Below, piece after piece: positions 1-7,853 of a stretch of 64,000 nt of DNA (positions are counted from its first letter, which is position 1; every line of letters begins with the position of its first letter). Source of the DNA: Micromonospora rubida (GTDB lineage: Bacteria; Actinomycetota; Actinomycetes; Mycobacteriales; Micromonosporaceae); the NCBI RefSeq assembly GCF_009908295.1, contig NZ_JAAALO010000003.1, forward strand, positions 310,001 through 374,000, written 5' to 3'. Under the pieces are notes generated by a model, which made no database searches, was not told the DNA's origin, and saw only the letters and a program-made list of their open reading frames with translations. Both the position numbers and the translations under genes were made by a program.

Positions 1-1
1 G

Positions 2-166
2 ACAGTCGATGCAATCATCGGCGCGGAGACTCGAGAGGGTCGCCGTCTCACAGAGCGAGAGCAGGCGTTGGTGCGAGGCATCAGGCGGCAGACCTTCGTC
101 TTGTTCGAGGAGCAGTTGCAGCAGGGAGGTGATCCTGGAGCAGACCCGTCCATCGCCGCTCCCTAG
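2..166 (+). CDS. 3' end of an unidentified protein (partial)
   Basis: A reading frame open from the window edge encodes 54 residues ending at a TAG at 164-166. The visible C-terminus is charged and helical (it contains LTEREQALVRGIRRQ and VLFEEQLQ), then ends in a short Gly/Asp/Pro-rich tail. I do not recognise the family. The codon pattern and charged-helix composition make it a credible gene end, and it stops about 200 bases before tRNA-His, with only intergenic sequence between. Function unknown. Confidence 0.5.
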   Translation, partial: TVDAIIGAETREGRRLTEREQALVRGIRRQTFVLFEEQLQQGGDPGADPSIAAP

Positions 167-372
167 TCCGGAACTCCCCAGCGTGGATCTCTCGATCAGT
201 CGTTCTGGCCGTGGAAGCGGTCCCTCCTCGGGGTCCGCGCTGCACCAAGATCCACTAGCGGTGTCTGAGGGGTTCGGGAGAGAGCGGGCCGGGAACCCGG
301 TGGACGTGGGTGGTGGGGGTGTGGCTATTATTAGTCCGCACGCCGCCCGGCCTAGCCGGCGCGGGGAGCATG

Positions 373-445
373 GTGGCTGTAGCTCAGTTGGCAGAGCACC
401 GGGTTGTGGTCCCGGTTGTCGTGGGTTCAATTCCCATCAGTCACC
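373..445 (+). tRNA. tRNA-His (anticodon GTG)
   Basis: The cloverleaf is readable. The acceptor stem GTGGCTG (373-379) pairs with CAGTCAC (438-444). The anticodon stem CCGGG/CCCGG encloses a TTGTGGT loop with anticodon GTG, and the T-arm contains GGTTCAATTCC. A G at 372 faces the C at 445, the G-1:C73 pair characteristic of histidine tRNA. CCA is not encoded. A TATTAT hexamer at 326-331 could be its -10 element. A strong hairpin follows immediately. Confidence 0.95.
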
Positions 446-451
446 CGTTAC

Positions 452-485
452 ACGAAGGCCCCCTCCCTGCGGAGGGGGCCTTCGT
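452..485. terminator. Bidirectional hairpin terminator between tRNA-His and the first L,D-transpeptidase
   Basis: A perfect inverted repeat with 15-base arms (452-466 and 471-485) encloses a CTGC loop. It is very GC-rich, with no long T-run. It lies directly after tRNA-His (plus strand) and 18 bases beyond the stop codon of the minus-strand transpeptidase gene, so it can end transcription from both sides. Confidence 0.8.
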
Positions 486-503
486 CGTGCCCGGGGCTGC
501 CGG

Positions 504-1802
504 TCAGGTGGTCGGCTCGGCGCTGGGGGTCTCGGCGGTGTCGCCGGGAGTGGCCTCGGCGCTCGGGGAGGCGGCGGCGTCCGGGTCGTACGGCAGGGCA
601 CTGCCCTTGACGTACTCGTCCCAGCTCATGTTCCAGTCGGTCCAGCCGTTGCCGTTGGCGAGCTTGCGCTCGGTGCCCTTGACGGTGATCGGGTCGCCGA
701 CCCGGGTGTTGGCGAACAGCCAGGCGCCGTTCTTCATCGAGACGTTCACGCAGCCGTGCGAGACGTTGACGCTGCCCTGCTGCCCCTCCGACCAGGGGGC
801 GGCGTGGATGAACTCGCCACCCCAGGTGAGCCGCTGGGCGTAGTCGATCTTCGTGCGGTAGCCCTCCTCGGGGCCCAACTCCTCCATGGTGTCGAAGACC
901 GTCTTGCGCAGCTTCTCGATGACGACCATGGTGCCGCTGGAGGACGGGGTGCTCTTCTTGCCCAGGCTGACGGGGATGGTCTTGATCACCTTGCCGTCCT
1001 TGGTGACGGTCATCCGCTTGGTCTTGTTGTCGACCGTCATGATCACCGCCGGGCCGGTCTTGATGTCGACCGACAGGTCGGCCCGGCCGTACCAGCCGTC
1101 ACCGAGGGGCAGGCCGCCGGCCTGGATCCGGTACGAGACGGCCGTGCCGGCCTTCCAGAACTCCTTCGGCCGGAACCGGATCTCGGTGGGGCTGACCCAG
1201 TGCCAGATCCCCTCCTGGGCGGGCGTGGAGGTCACCGTCATCCGGCGCTGGACGTCGTCGCGGTAGTCCTCCGGGACGGCCCGGCTGAACTTCACGATGA
1301 GCGGCATGCCGACGCCGACGACCTGGCCGTCCCCGAGGAAGCTGCTGATCCGGACCTGCTTGCTCGGCTTCGCCATCGTGGTGAAGGTGCTGGTCGCCTG
1401 TGCCGGCCTGTCGTCGTCGCCGGTGGCGGTGACGGTGGCGGTGTAGGTCTCGCCGTACTTCAGGGCACCCTTCGGCAGCCAGCTTTTGCCGTCGCCGGCC
1501 ACCGTGCCCTCGACGGCCGCGCCGGCGGAGTCCTTCAGCTCGACGGTGGTGTCCTTCGCGTCCTTGGTGGTGAAGGCGATGCCGGTGGACGCCGGCACGT
1601 CCTTGGCGTCGGCCGCGGGCCCGGTGATGCTGGCGGCGGCCTTCGGTGGGCTCTCGCCGCCGCCCTGCCAGGCTGGCGACTTGCCCCCGTCGCCGTCGTT
1701 CGTGCAGGCGGAGGTGACCGCCAGTACGGCGGCGAGCAGCCCCGCCGCGAACATCCGGCGGCGGCCGTCCCGCCGGCTCAGCTGGTCCTGCGTCGCGCGC
1801 AT
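504..1802 (-). CDS. L,D-transpeptidase lipoprotein (Ig-like domain plus YkuD catalytic domain)
   Basis: This exported enzyme should form 3-3 cross-links in peptidoglycan or attach proteins to it. The ATG at 1802 is chosen because GAGGG lies 5 bases upstream; an in-frame ATG at 1838 has no such site. The N-terminus has Arg residues, a hydrophobic segment and a lipobox-like TSAC, so it is probably a lipoprotein. Next come a Pro/Ala-rich stretch and bacterial Ig-like sequence (ending TSTFTTMAKP), then the YkuD domain with HAAPWSE and the catalytic motif SHGCVNVS (Cys about residue 351). The C-terminus is a low-complexity Ala/Ser/Thr/Pro tail. The downstream minus-strand neighbour is tRNA-His, and the upstream one is a close paralogue in the same orientation, consistent with duplication. 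The family is certain; the exact cell-wall role is inferred. Confidence 0.93.
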   Translation of the reverse strand: MRATQDQLSRRDGRRRMFAAGLLAAVLAVTSACTNDGDGGKSPAWQGGGESPPKAAASITGPAADAKDVPASTGIAFTTKDAKDTTVELKDSAGAAVEGTVAGDGKSWLPKGALKYGETYTATVTATGDDDRPAQATSTFTTMAKPSKQVRISSFLGDGQVVGVGMPLIVKFSRAVPEDYRDDVQRRMTVTSTPAQEGIWHWVSPTEIRFRPKEFWKAGTAVSYRIQAGGLPLGDGWYGRADLSVDIKTGPAVIMTVDNKTKRMTVTKDGKVIKTIPVSLGKKSTPSSSGTMVVIEKLRKTVFDTMEELGPEEGYRTKIDYAQRLTWGGEFIHAAPWSEGQQGSVNVSHGCVNVSMKNGAWLFANTRVGDPITVKGTERKLANGNGWTDWNMSWDEYVKGSALPYDPDAAASPSAEATPGDTAETPSAEPTT

Positions 1803-1957
1803 GATTCCCTCACTGTCGTGGTGCCCCGGTTGCCCCATCGTCTCTCACTGACGCACGGGAACGCGTACCCGTTGCAGGGGGTGAAGAGAAACACGCGGTC
1901 GCCTGCGTCCGAATGCCGATAAAATGTCGACCTTTGCGAGCGCTGCTCCTAAACGGC

Positions 1958-2000
1958 GGGGAGGGCAGGGCGCCCGAAAGTCGGGTGCCCTGCCCTCCCC
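1958..2000 (-). terminator. Hairpin terminator after the second L,D-transpeptidase gene
   Basis: An inverted repeat has 20-base arms, 1958-1977 and 1981-2000, differing at one G-T position, with an AAG loop. It begins 15 bases past the stop codon of the minus-strand gene ending at 2015. It separates the two transpeptidase genes, so each probably has its own transcript. Confidence 0.8.
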
Positions 2001-2014
2001 GGGCGGTCGTCGCG

Positions 2015-3286
2015 TCAGGCCAGAGCCGGGCCGGAGCCGCCCTCCGGCACCGGCAGCGCGCTGCCCTTGACGAACTCGGCCCAGCTCAGGCTCCAGGCCG
2101 TCCAGCCGTTGCCGGCGGCGAGCTTGCGCTCGGTGCCCTTGATCGTGATCGGGTCGCCGACCTTGGTCTCCGAGAAGAGCCACTTCGCGTGCGCCGTCGA
2201 GACGTTCACGCAACCGTGCGACACGTTCTGCCGCCCCTGCGCGTGCTCGGACCATGGCGCGGCGTGGATGTACTCGCCGCCCCAGGTGAGCCGCTGGGCA
2301 AAGTCGATCTCGGTGACGTAGCGGTTGGCCGGGTCGGGATCGTCCCGGGTGTCGAAGGTCGTCGACTCCTTCTTCTCCATGACGACCATCGTGCCGCTGG
2401 AGGACGGGGTGCTCTTCTTGCCCAGGCTGACCGGGATCGTGCGAACGACCTGGCCGTCCTCGTAGACGGTCATCTTCTTGGTGGCGTTGTCGACCTTCAT
2501 GACGAACGACCGGCCGATCTTGGCAGTGGCGCTTCGGTCGACGTTGCCGTACTTGCCGTTGCTCAGCGGGATGCCGGCCAGCGCGATCCGTACGGTGATC
2601 GTGGTGCCGGACTTCCAGTACTCCGGTGCCCGGTAGTACGCCTGCGTGCCGTTGGAGACCCAGTGCCACGCACCCGGCTGCGGCGGGTCGGTGCGGACGA
2701 ACATCCGCTTCTGCACCGCCTTCCGGTCCTTGGCCGGGATGCCCGGGTGGAACTCGGCGACCACCGGCATCCCGACGCCGTACGTCTTGTCGCTGAACAG
2801 GTAGAGCCCGGAGGCGATCGTCGACTTCGGCTTGGCCATCGTGGTGAAGGTGCTGGTGCCCTGCCGGGTCTCGCCACCCTCGCCGGCGGCGGTGACGACG
2901 GCCGTGTAGCGGGTGCCGTACTTCAAGGCGCTGCTCGGAACCCACGACGAGCCGTCGGCGCGCCAGCGGCCCTCGACCTTGCCGCCGTTGGCGGCGGTGA
3001 GGGCGACGTCGGTCACCTTGCCGCCCTCGGGGATATTCGCGGAGATCTCGGCGCTGACCGGCCTGTTCTTGGCGCCGTCCGCCGGGCTGACCGTGAGTGA
3101 CGGGCCGGCGCTGGTGGCCGGCTCGGCCGGGGCCGTCCCTGATTCCGCGGCGACGCTACTGCCGGCGGAGGGGGCGCCGCCGACGAACTCCGCCTTCTTG
3201 GGGTCATCGCCGCACCCGGTCAGTGCCAGCGACGCCATCAGGCTCAGGGCCCCCACCCTCGCCCCGACCCGCGCGAACCTGCCCAT
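2015..3286 (-). CDS. L,D-transpeptidase lipoprotein, paralogue of the gene at 504-1802
   Basis: This has the same architecture as the downstream paralogue: signal peptide with a textbook lipobox LTGC, a Ser/Ala/Pro-rich spacer, Ig-like domain, then YkuD domain with YIHAAPWSE and SHGCVNVS (catalytic Cys about residue 359). The start at 3286 is preferred over a longer frame opening at 3469. The ATG at 3286 has AGAGGTG just upstream and places the signal peptide at the N-terminus, giving 423 residues. The two proteins share blocks such as VSLGKKSTPSSSGTMVV and PITIKGTERKLA. The product should sit on the outer face of the membrane and remodel peptidoglycan. Having two adjacent copies suggests redundancy or condition-specific use (inference). 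Confidence 0.93.
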   Translation of the reverse strand: MGRFARVGARVGALSLMASLALTGCGDDPKKAEFVGGAPSAGSSVAAESGTAPAEPATSAGPSLTVSPADGAKNRPVSAEISANIPEGGKVTDVALTAANGGKVEGRWRADGSSWVPSSALKYGTRYTAVVTAAGEGGETRQGTSTFTTMAKPKSTIASGLYLFSDKTYGVGMPVVAEFHPGIPAKDRKAVQKRMFVRTDPPQPGAWHWVSNGTQAYYRAPEYWKSGTTITVRIALAGIPLSNGKYGNVDRSATAKIGRSFVMKVDNATKKMTVYEDGQVVRTIPVSLGKKSTPSSSGTMVVMEKKESTTFDTRDDPDPANRYVTEIDFAQRLTWGGEYIHAAPWSEHAQGRQNVSHGCVNVSTAHAKWLFSETKVGDPITIKGTERKLAAGNGWTAWSLSWAEFVKGSALPVPEGGSGPALA

Positions 3287-3423
3287 TCCCACCTCTGTTC
3301 TCGCGTACCTGGCGGACATCGTGCCGCATGAGGGCCAGGAAGTGTCGCCTGCGCGCACCTGAGCCGATGATTTGAGAGTGTATGTCCGGTAAGCCTGCCC
3401 GAAGGGGGGAGCCGGGTATCGGA

Positions 3424-3454
3424 TTGGAGCACCCTCCAGAGGGCATGCTAATGT
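3424..3454 (+). promoter_or_regulatory. Candidate promoter for tRNA-Lys
   Basis: TTGGAG (3424-3429) and TAATGT (3449-3454) are separated by 19 bases and end about 18 bases before the mature tRNA. The spacing is longer than ideal and the -35 is imperfect, so this is a weak call supported mainly by position. Confidence 0.35.
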
Positions 3455-3472
3455 TCTCCACGTTGCCAACGA

Positions 3473-3548
3473 GCGCCGCTAGCTCAACTGGCAGAGCAGC
3501 GGACTCTTAATCCGCGGGTTCGGGGTTCGAGTCCCTGGCGGCGCACCA
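3473..3548 (+). tRNA. tRNA-Lys (anticodon CTT)
   Basis: The acceptor stem GCGCCGC (3473-3479) pairs with GCGGCGC (3538-3544), followed by discriminator A and an encoded CCA (3546-3548). The anticodon stem GCGGA/TCCGC encloses CTCTTAA with anticodon CTT. The T-arm GGTTCGAGTCC is canonical. A T-tailed hairpin follows. Confidence 0.96.
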
Positions 3549-3554
3549 ACGAGC

Positions 3555-3596
3555 AAGGCCCTGATCTGGCAGTTCTCTGCCGGTCGGGGCCTTTTT
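3555..3596 (+). terminator. Rho-independent terminator after tRNA-Lys
   Basis: AAGGCCCTGATCTGGCAG and its imperfect complement, ending in GGGGCC, form a stem around a TTCT loop. The stem is followed directly by a T-run at 3592-3596. It starts seven bases beyond the tRNA CCA end. Confidence 0.85.
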
Positions 3597-3713
3597 CGCG
3601 TACGCCGGTGGTGGATGGTCGCTCGGCGGGTGCTCGGGAGCCGTTGGACCCTGTCGGCGATGCGGGGACTGGCTGTTACCGGTGGGACGCGGCCTGAGAG
3701 GAGGCGATCACCG

Positions 3714-4394
3714 ATGGGCGATCATGGCTCGGTCGATCTCGTCATCTTCGACTGTGACGGGGTATTGGTGGACAGCGAGCCGATCGTCAGCCGGGTACTC
3801 GCCGACCGGATGCGGCAGCTGGGTATCCAGATCACCGACCAGGAGTGCACTCGTGCGTTCGCCGGCCTCGATCAAGCGGCGGCGGCCCGGTTGATCGCCG
3901 ATCGCCTTGGTGGTGCTGTCCCGTCCGGTTGGTTCGACGCGCTGACCATCGCGGTTGATGCCGCGCTGCGTGCCCAGGTGGCGCCGGTGCCCGGCATCGT
4001 GCCGGTGCTGCAGCAGCTTCGTGTTCCCGTCTGCGTGGCGTCGAACGGGCGACCCGAGAAGGTCGCGTTGACCCTGGGCACCTGTGGCCTGGCGGCGTAC
4101 TTCGAGGGCCGGATCTTCACGGCCGCCGAGGTCGCCCGCGGCAAACCGGCTCCTGACCTGTTCTTGCTGGCCGCGTCCAGGATGGGCGTCCCGCCTGCCC
4201 GCTGCGTCGTTGTCGAGGACAGCGAGTCCGGGGTGGCGGCCGCACGTAGCGCAGGAATGCGGGTGCTGCGGTACGCGCCCGGCGGCTCCGCGCCGGGGCC
4301 GGTTCGAGCCTTCAGAAGCATGGCGGAGTTGCCGTCGCTGCTCAGCCTTGCCAACGGCAACAGGAGCATCTCGGTACGCGCCGATAGCCAATGA
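3714..4394 (+). CDS. HAD-superfamily phosphatase (beta-phosphoglucomutase-like subgroup)
   Basis: This is a cytosolic phosphate-ester hydrolase or phosphomutase. Motif I is DCDGVLVDSEP near the N-terminus, with the nucleophile and acid/base Asp pair. Motif II is VASNG, motif III has the Lys in GKPAPDLF, and motif IV is VVEDSESG. The alpha-helical cap between motifs I and II fits the phosphoglucomutase/phosphatase-like subgroup, and 226 residues is usual. The ATG at 3714 is chosen because GAGAGGAGG precedes it and motif I then lies about 10 residues in; a longer frame from 3615 lacks support. It ends 13 bases before trpS, so the two are probably co-transcribed. The substrate cannot be told from sequence. 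Confidence 0.88.
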   Translation: MGDHGSVDLVIFDCDGVLVDSEPIVSRVLADRMRQLGIQITDQECTRAFAGLDQAAAARLIADRLGGAVPSGWFDALTIAVDAALRAQVAPVPGIVPVLQQLRVPVCVASNGRPEKVALTLGTCGLAAYFEGRIFTAAEVARGKPAPDLFLLAASRMGVPPARCVVVEDSESGVAAARSAGMRVLRYAPGGSAPGPVRAFRSMAELPSLLSLANGNRSISVRADSQ

Positions 4395-4407
4395 GGACGG
4401 AAGATCG

Positions 4408-5454
4408 ATGGCAGCTCACGGTAGTGTCATGCCCATGGGTTCGACGGCGCGAAGGGTATCGCTGACCGGCATCAAGCCGACCGGTGAGCCGCATCTGGGC
4501 AACTACATCGGCGCGATCCTGCCGGCGCTGCGATTGGCCGACAGCTACGAGTCGCTGTATTTCATCGCGGACTATCACGCACTGACCACGATCCGCGACC
4601 GTGATCAGTTGCAGCACTACACCCGCTCCGTGGCGGCCACCTGGTTGGCGGCCGGACTCGACCCGGATCGCACCACGTTCTACCGCCAGTCGGACATCCC
4701 GGAGATTTTCGAGCTGAACTGGATCCTGGCGTGCATGGCCAGCAAGGGCCTGATGAACCGGGCGCACGCCTACAAGGCGTCACGAGACCGCAACCGGGAG
4801 GCCGGCAAGGAGGATCTTGACGCCGGCGTGAACATGGGCCTGTTCAACTACCCGGTGCTGATGGCGGTCGACATCCTCATCATGGATGCCGATGTCGTGC
4901 CCGTCGGCCGCGACCAGGTCCAGCATGTCGAGTACGCCGCGGACATCGCTGGCTCTTTCAACGCTGTGTACGGGGACCGGTTCAAGTTCAAGATCCCCGC
5001 TGCTGTCATTCCGGATGAGGGGTCGGCGCACACCTTGCCCGGCACCGACGGTCGCAAGATGAGCAAGTCGTACGGCAACACGATTCCTCTGTTCGCGCCA
5101 GAGCCCAGCCTGCGGAAACTGATCCGGCGTATCCCGACCGACAGCGTGCCGGTGGAGGAACCGAAGGACCCCGACTCGGCTGCCGTTTTCAAGCTGCTTG
5201 AACGGTTCGGTGCGGTCGACCTGGTTACCGAGACACGGGCGCGGCTGTCGGCCGGTGGGATGGGCTGGGGAGAGGTGAAGGCACAGCTCGCCGACGCGCT
5301 TGTCGCTGAGTTCGCGCCGCTTCGGGAGCGCTACGAGGCGTTGATGGCGCAGGGTAGTGAGCTGGACGACCTGCTTGCCCACGGCGCGGACAAGGCCCGG
5401 AAGCAGACCAGGCCGTTGCTGGAGCGGGTGAGGGACGCCATCGGTATCGGATAG
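4408..5454 (+). CDS. trpS: Tryptophanyl-tRNA synthetase
   Basis: This class I aminoacyl-tRNA synthetase charges tRNA-Trp. The HIGH-type motif appears as TGIKPTGEPHLGNYIG and the KMSKS loop as GRKMSKSYGNT. The bacterial TrpRS signature MAVDILIMDADVVPVGRDQ lies between them. The ATG at 4408 is supported by AGGACGGAAGA upstream and gives 348 residues, the normal length; the frame is open further upstream inside the HAD gene but has no better start. It follows the HAD gene by 13 bases. The GIKPTG version of the first motif differs from the SGxQPSG form common in housekeeping TrpRS, so it could be a second, inhibitor-tolerant copy. That needs the rest of the genome to judge. Confidence 0.93.
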   Translation: MAAHGSVMPMGSTARRVSLTGIKPTGEPHLGNYIGAILPALRLADSYESLYFIADYHALTTIRDRDQLQHYTRSVAATWLAAGLDPDRTTFYRQSDIPEIFELNWILACMASKGLMNRAHAYKASRDRNREAGKEDLDAGVNMGLFNYPVLMAVDILIMDADVVPVGRDQVQHVEYAADIAGSFNAVYGDRFKFKIPAAVIPDEGSAHTLPGTDGRKMSKSYGNTIPLFAPEPSLRKLIRRIPTDSVPVEEPKDPDSAAVFKLLERFGAVDLVTETRARLSAGGMGWGEVKAQLADALVAEFAPLRERYEALMAQGSELDDLLAHGADKARKQTRPLLERVRDAIGIG

Positions 5455-5505
5455 CTTGGGCCCCGTCCGTCAGATGAGTGCGTCGACCACCTGGTCGGCG
5501 CAGTG

Positions 5506-5742
5506 CTAGGCGGTGGTCCATTTGCCGGGCAGCGCGACAAGCAGGTTCCTAGTGGGAGTCCACCCCTCCGGAGGCTGTCGGAGGTCCACGACAAGGCTGG
5601 ATGGATCAGCATGCGGACTGGTCGGCTCGCACACGGTCCCCCAGATCAGCCTGAAGTCCGGGCGGGACTGGTGGAGACGGTGTCGATCGAGCGCTTCCAG
5701 TAGTCCCCTGTCTGTCAGGGTGAGTTGAGGCCAGCGGTTCAT
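5506..5742 (-). other. Possible coding fragment left of the IS element (weak)
   Basis: A 78-codon minus-strand frame reads sensibly toward its C-terminus (RPDFRLIWGTVCEP, LVVDLRQPPEGW and NLLVALPGKWTTA). Its first codons come from the IS left terminal repeat at 5713-5737, so a genuine gene here would have lost its 5' end to the insertion. I recognise no family. The rest of 5455-5712 shows nothing convincing on either strand. Confidence 0.25.
5713..5737 (+). repeat. IS3-family left terminal inverted repeat
   Basis: The left end starts TGTCAGGG and continues to TTGAGGCCAGCGG. The right-end complement aligns with it after allowing a 2-3 base length difference and a few mismatches. Confidence 0.75.
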
Positions 5743-5825
5743 AGCAAGTCCGCCGGACAGGGCGAGTTCAGGATCGGGAAGCGTTGAATACTGCTGTTGA
5801 CGTCGTGACGGCCCTGGATGGGTTC

Positions 5826-6230
5826 ATGAGTCGCAAGAGGGGTCCGCGTTCGGGCGGGCCGCGGGCGCGCCGGTCGTTCACGTCGGGGCAGAAGTTGGAG
5901 TTGCTGGCCGGGTATGAGCAGGCTGTCGCGGCTGGTGAGGGCGGGGCGTTCCTGCGGCGGGAGGGCTTGTACTCGTCGTTGATGTCGGAGTGGCGCCGGG
6001 CCCGGGACGCGGGTCTGTTGCAGGGTAAGCCGGCTGGGGAGACGGTCGGGAGGCCGTCGGCGGAGCAGGCCGAGATCGCCCGGTTGCGTCGTGAGTTGGA
6101 GTTGGCGCGGGCGAAGCTGGCGCGGACCGAGACGGCGTTGACGATCATGGGAAAAGCGCGCGAGCTCTTGGAGGACATCTCCAGGAGCGAGCCGGACGGT
6201 CCGGACGTGTTCGGGCTCGGCAGACGCTGA
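5826..6230 (+). CDS. IS3-family transposase OrfA (helix-turn-helix subunit)
   Basis: This is the DNA-binding part of the transposase. The N-terminus is Arg/Lys-rich, then RSFTSGQKLELLAGYEQAV and LYSSLMSEWRRARD form a transposase_8-like HTH. The C-terminal half, from EQAEIARLRRELELARAKL onward, is a leucine-zipper-like coiled coil, as in IS3 OrfA proteins. ATG 5826 is taken as start; an upstream in-frame TTG at 5784 would add 14 residues. Its stop overlaps the OrfB start as TGATG, with OrfB in the -1 frame, so OrfB could be made by re-initiation or by -1 frameshifting. No slippery heptamer was verified. Confidence 0.85.
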   Translation: MSRKRGPRSGGPRARRSFTSGQKLELLAGYEQAVAAGEGGAFLRREGLYSSLMSEWRRARDAGLLQGKPAGETVGRPSAEQAEIARLRRELELARAKLARTETALTIMGKARELLEDISRSEPDGPDVFGLGRR

Positions 6231-7225
6231 TGGCCGCCTATCATGGGTTGACCAGCGTGGGGACAACGACGCGGGACGCGAAGCGGCTGACCGGGATCGC
6301 CCGGTCCAGCGCTGAGCGCGACCGGCGGCGGCCGACACCGGCCCCGCCGGTGCGGCGAGCGCCGGCGAACGCGTTCACTCTGGCCGAACGTGAGCGGGTC
6401 CTGCGGCTGTTGAACAGTCCGGAGTTCGTCGACGCGGCCCCGGCCCAGATCTATGCGGCGCTGCTGGACCAGGGCGTGTACGTCGGTTCGATCGCCACCA
6501 TGTATCGGGTTCTACGCGAGCACGCGCAGGTTCGCGAGCGTCGCCGGCTGGCCCGGCACCCGGCCCGCACACGCCCGGAGCTGGTCGCTGACGCGCCGCG
6601 GCAGGTCTACACCTGGGACATAACGAAGCTGGCCGGACCGGCGAAGGGTGTCTACTACGACGCCTACGTGATGATCGACATCTACTCCCGGTACATCGTC
6701 GGCGCCCGTGTGCACGCCCGCGAGTCCGGTCCCCTTGCCGAGTCGATGATGCGCGAGGTGTTCGGTGTCCATGGCGTTCCGCACGTCGTGCACGCCGACC
6801 GCGGCACGTCGATGACGTCGAAATCGGTGGCTGACCTACTCGAAGACCTCGACGTCACCCGCTCGCACTCCCGGCCGAAGGTGTCCAACGACAACCCGTA
6901 CAGCGAGGCCTGGTTCAAGACATTGAAGTACGCGCCGGTCTTCCCGGACCGGTTTGCGTCCCTCGCCCAGGCGCGGGCGTTCATGACCGACTTCGTGACC
7001 TGGTACAACCACGCCCACCGACACTCCGGGATCGGCCTGCACACCCCCGCCGACGTCCACCACGGCCGTCACCACACCGTCCGCGCCAACCGCGAGGACA
7101 CCCTCGCCGCAGCCCGCACGGCACACCCGGAACGGTTCGGCACCACCCGGCCCCTGCCCAAGATCCTCGACCTGCCCGAACAGGTCTGGATCAACAAGCC
7201 CGAGCCGCAACGACAAGCCGCTTAA
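6230..7225 (+). CDS. IS3-family transposase OrfB (DDE integrase core)
   Basis: This is the catalytic part of the transposase, of the rve integrase type. The three acidic residues lie in TWDITKL, VVHADRGTSM and SNDNPYSEAWFKTLKY, with IS3-type spacing. The N-terminal segment with FTLAERERVLRLLNS and YVGSIATMYRVLREH matches the HTH-like region before the core. The 331 residues have no internal stop. The ATG overlaps the OrfA stop by one base. It is probably functional if supplied with OrfA. Confidence 0.92.
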   Translation: MAAYHGLTSVGTTTRDAKRLTGIARSSAERDRRRPTPAPPVRRAPANAFTLAERERVLRLLNSPEFVDAAPAQIYAALLDQGVYVGSIATMYRVLREHAQVRERRRLARHPARTRPELVADAPRQVYTWDITKLAGPAKGVYYDAYVMIDIYSRYIVGARVHARESGPLAESMMREVFGVHGVPHVVHADRGTSMTSKSVADLLEDLDVTRSHSRPKVSNDNPYSEAWFKTLKYAPVFPDRFASLAQARAFMTDFVTWYNHAHRHSGIGLHTPADVHHGRHHTVRANREDTLAAARTAHPERFGTTRPLPKILDLPEQVWINKPEPQRQAA

Positions 7226-7228
7226 CTC

Positions 7229-7251
7229 CCGTTGGCCTCAATCCCTTGACA
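7229..7251 (-). repeat. IS3-family right terminal inverted repeat
   Basis: CCGTTGGCCTCAATCCCTTG followed by ACA is the inverted counterpart of the left end. It starts four bases after the OrfB stop region and marks the junction with the truncated gene fragment to the right. Confidence 0.75.
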
Positions 7252-7637
7252 CGTTCCGCCTCGCCAGGGCCAAGCCTGCCGGCTGGCGCTACATGGTCGA
7301 GGACGGGGGAAAGCTCGTGGCCAGCGCCGAGACCGAGGTGAACCCGGACGGGACCCAGGAGGTGGCGAGCTTCACCGAGGGACCGTTCGTGGCCGCCACC
7401 GACCTCGCCGTGAAGGCGGCCCGCAAGCTGCCCCAACTCGCCGCGATCGGCTTCGAGCTGCGGCTGCTGCGGGTCCCCGCCCGCTACCTGATGGCACTGT
7501 GGCTGCACTCACCCGCGGCCGACCTCCTGGTGCCGCTGCCGCCGTCACCGATCGGGAAGGAAGGCGAACCCGTCCTGCCTGCGGTGTTCTTCAGTGACCT
7601 GGCGGGGCTGGCCGCCACCGCGACCCCGCCGCCCTGA
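7252..7637 (+). pseudogene. 3' fragment of an unidentified gene, 5' end removed at the IS junction
   Basis: The frame is open from the right edge of the IS and has good coding character (GWRYMVEDGGKLVASAETEV, EGPFVAATDLAVKAAR, ELRLLRVPARYLMALWLH), ending at a TGA at 7635-7637. The first ATG, at 7293, falls inside what looks like a beta-strand-rich domain, so the true start is missing. No matching 5' part is visible left of the IS, so sequence was deleted as well as interrupted. I do not recognise the family. Confidence 0.6.
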
Positions 7638-7754
7638 CCGGTGACCAACTGCCGCGATGGCGTCGGTGGAGAGGCCGCCTAACTGGCAGCGACCAAAGAG
7701 GATGATCCGGGGGTCGACGACAACTGGCCACGGCTCGATGGTGGGTAGAGCGGT

Positions 7755-7853
7755 CATAGCGCGGGTTTCGACCAGGTCGAGGGTGGCCTGGAAGTGGGTA
7801 GCGAGTTTGTCGTAACGAGTGGCGAGGCCGAGCCCGTGTTTGCGCCGGCTCCG
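7755..7853 (-). pseudogene. Remnant of an IS5-like transposase C-terminus
   Basis: On the minus strand a short stretch reads RRKHGLGLATRYDKLATHFQ followed by ATLDLVETRAM. This resembles the RGLATRYDKLAxxYxA block near the end of IS5-family transposases. No catalytic domain or upstream reading frame remains in phase. The downstream frame runs on without a recognisable end into the neighbouring fragment, so this is a decayed scrap. Confidence 0.55.

Larger units (their letters stand above)
5713..7251 (+). mobile_element. IS3-family insertion sequence, apparently complete
   Basis: The element is about 1.54 kb, has two overlapping ORFs (orfA and orfB), and is bounded by imperfect terminal inverted repeats sharing TTGAGGCCA(G/A)CGG. 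The ends read TGTCAGGG on the left and CCCTTGACA on the right, the 5'-TG...CA-3' ends typical of IS3 members. I could not see a clear target-site duplication beside either end. The right end lies against a headless gene fragment, so insertion or later deletion broke a gene. Both ORFs look intact. Confidence 0.85.

Noticed and set aside
9..1922. Long plus-strand open frame over the first L,D-transpeptidase and tRNA-His
   Set aside because: It is antisense to a well-supported lipoprotein gene, crosses a tRNA and a terminator, and has low-complexity composition typical of high-GC shadow frames.
3473..3548. tRNA-Lys as an integration site for a genomic island
   Set aside because: I found no second copy of the tRNA 3' end and no integrase gene in the window, so no island boundary can be claimed.
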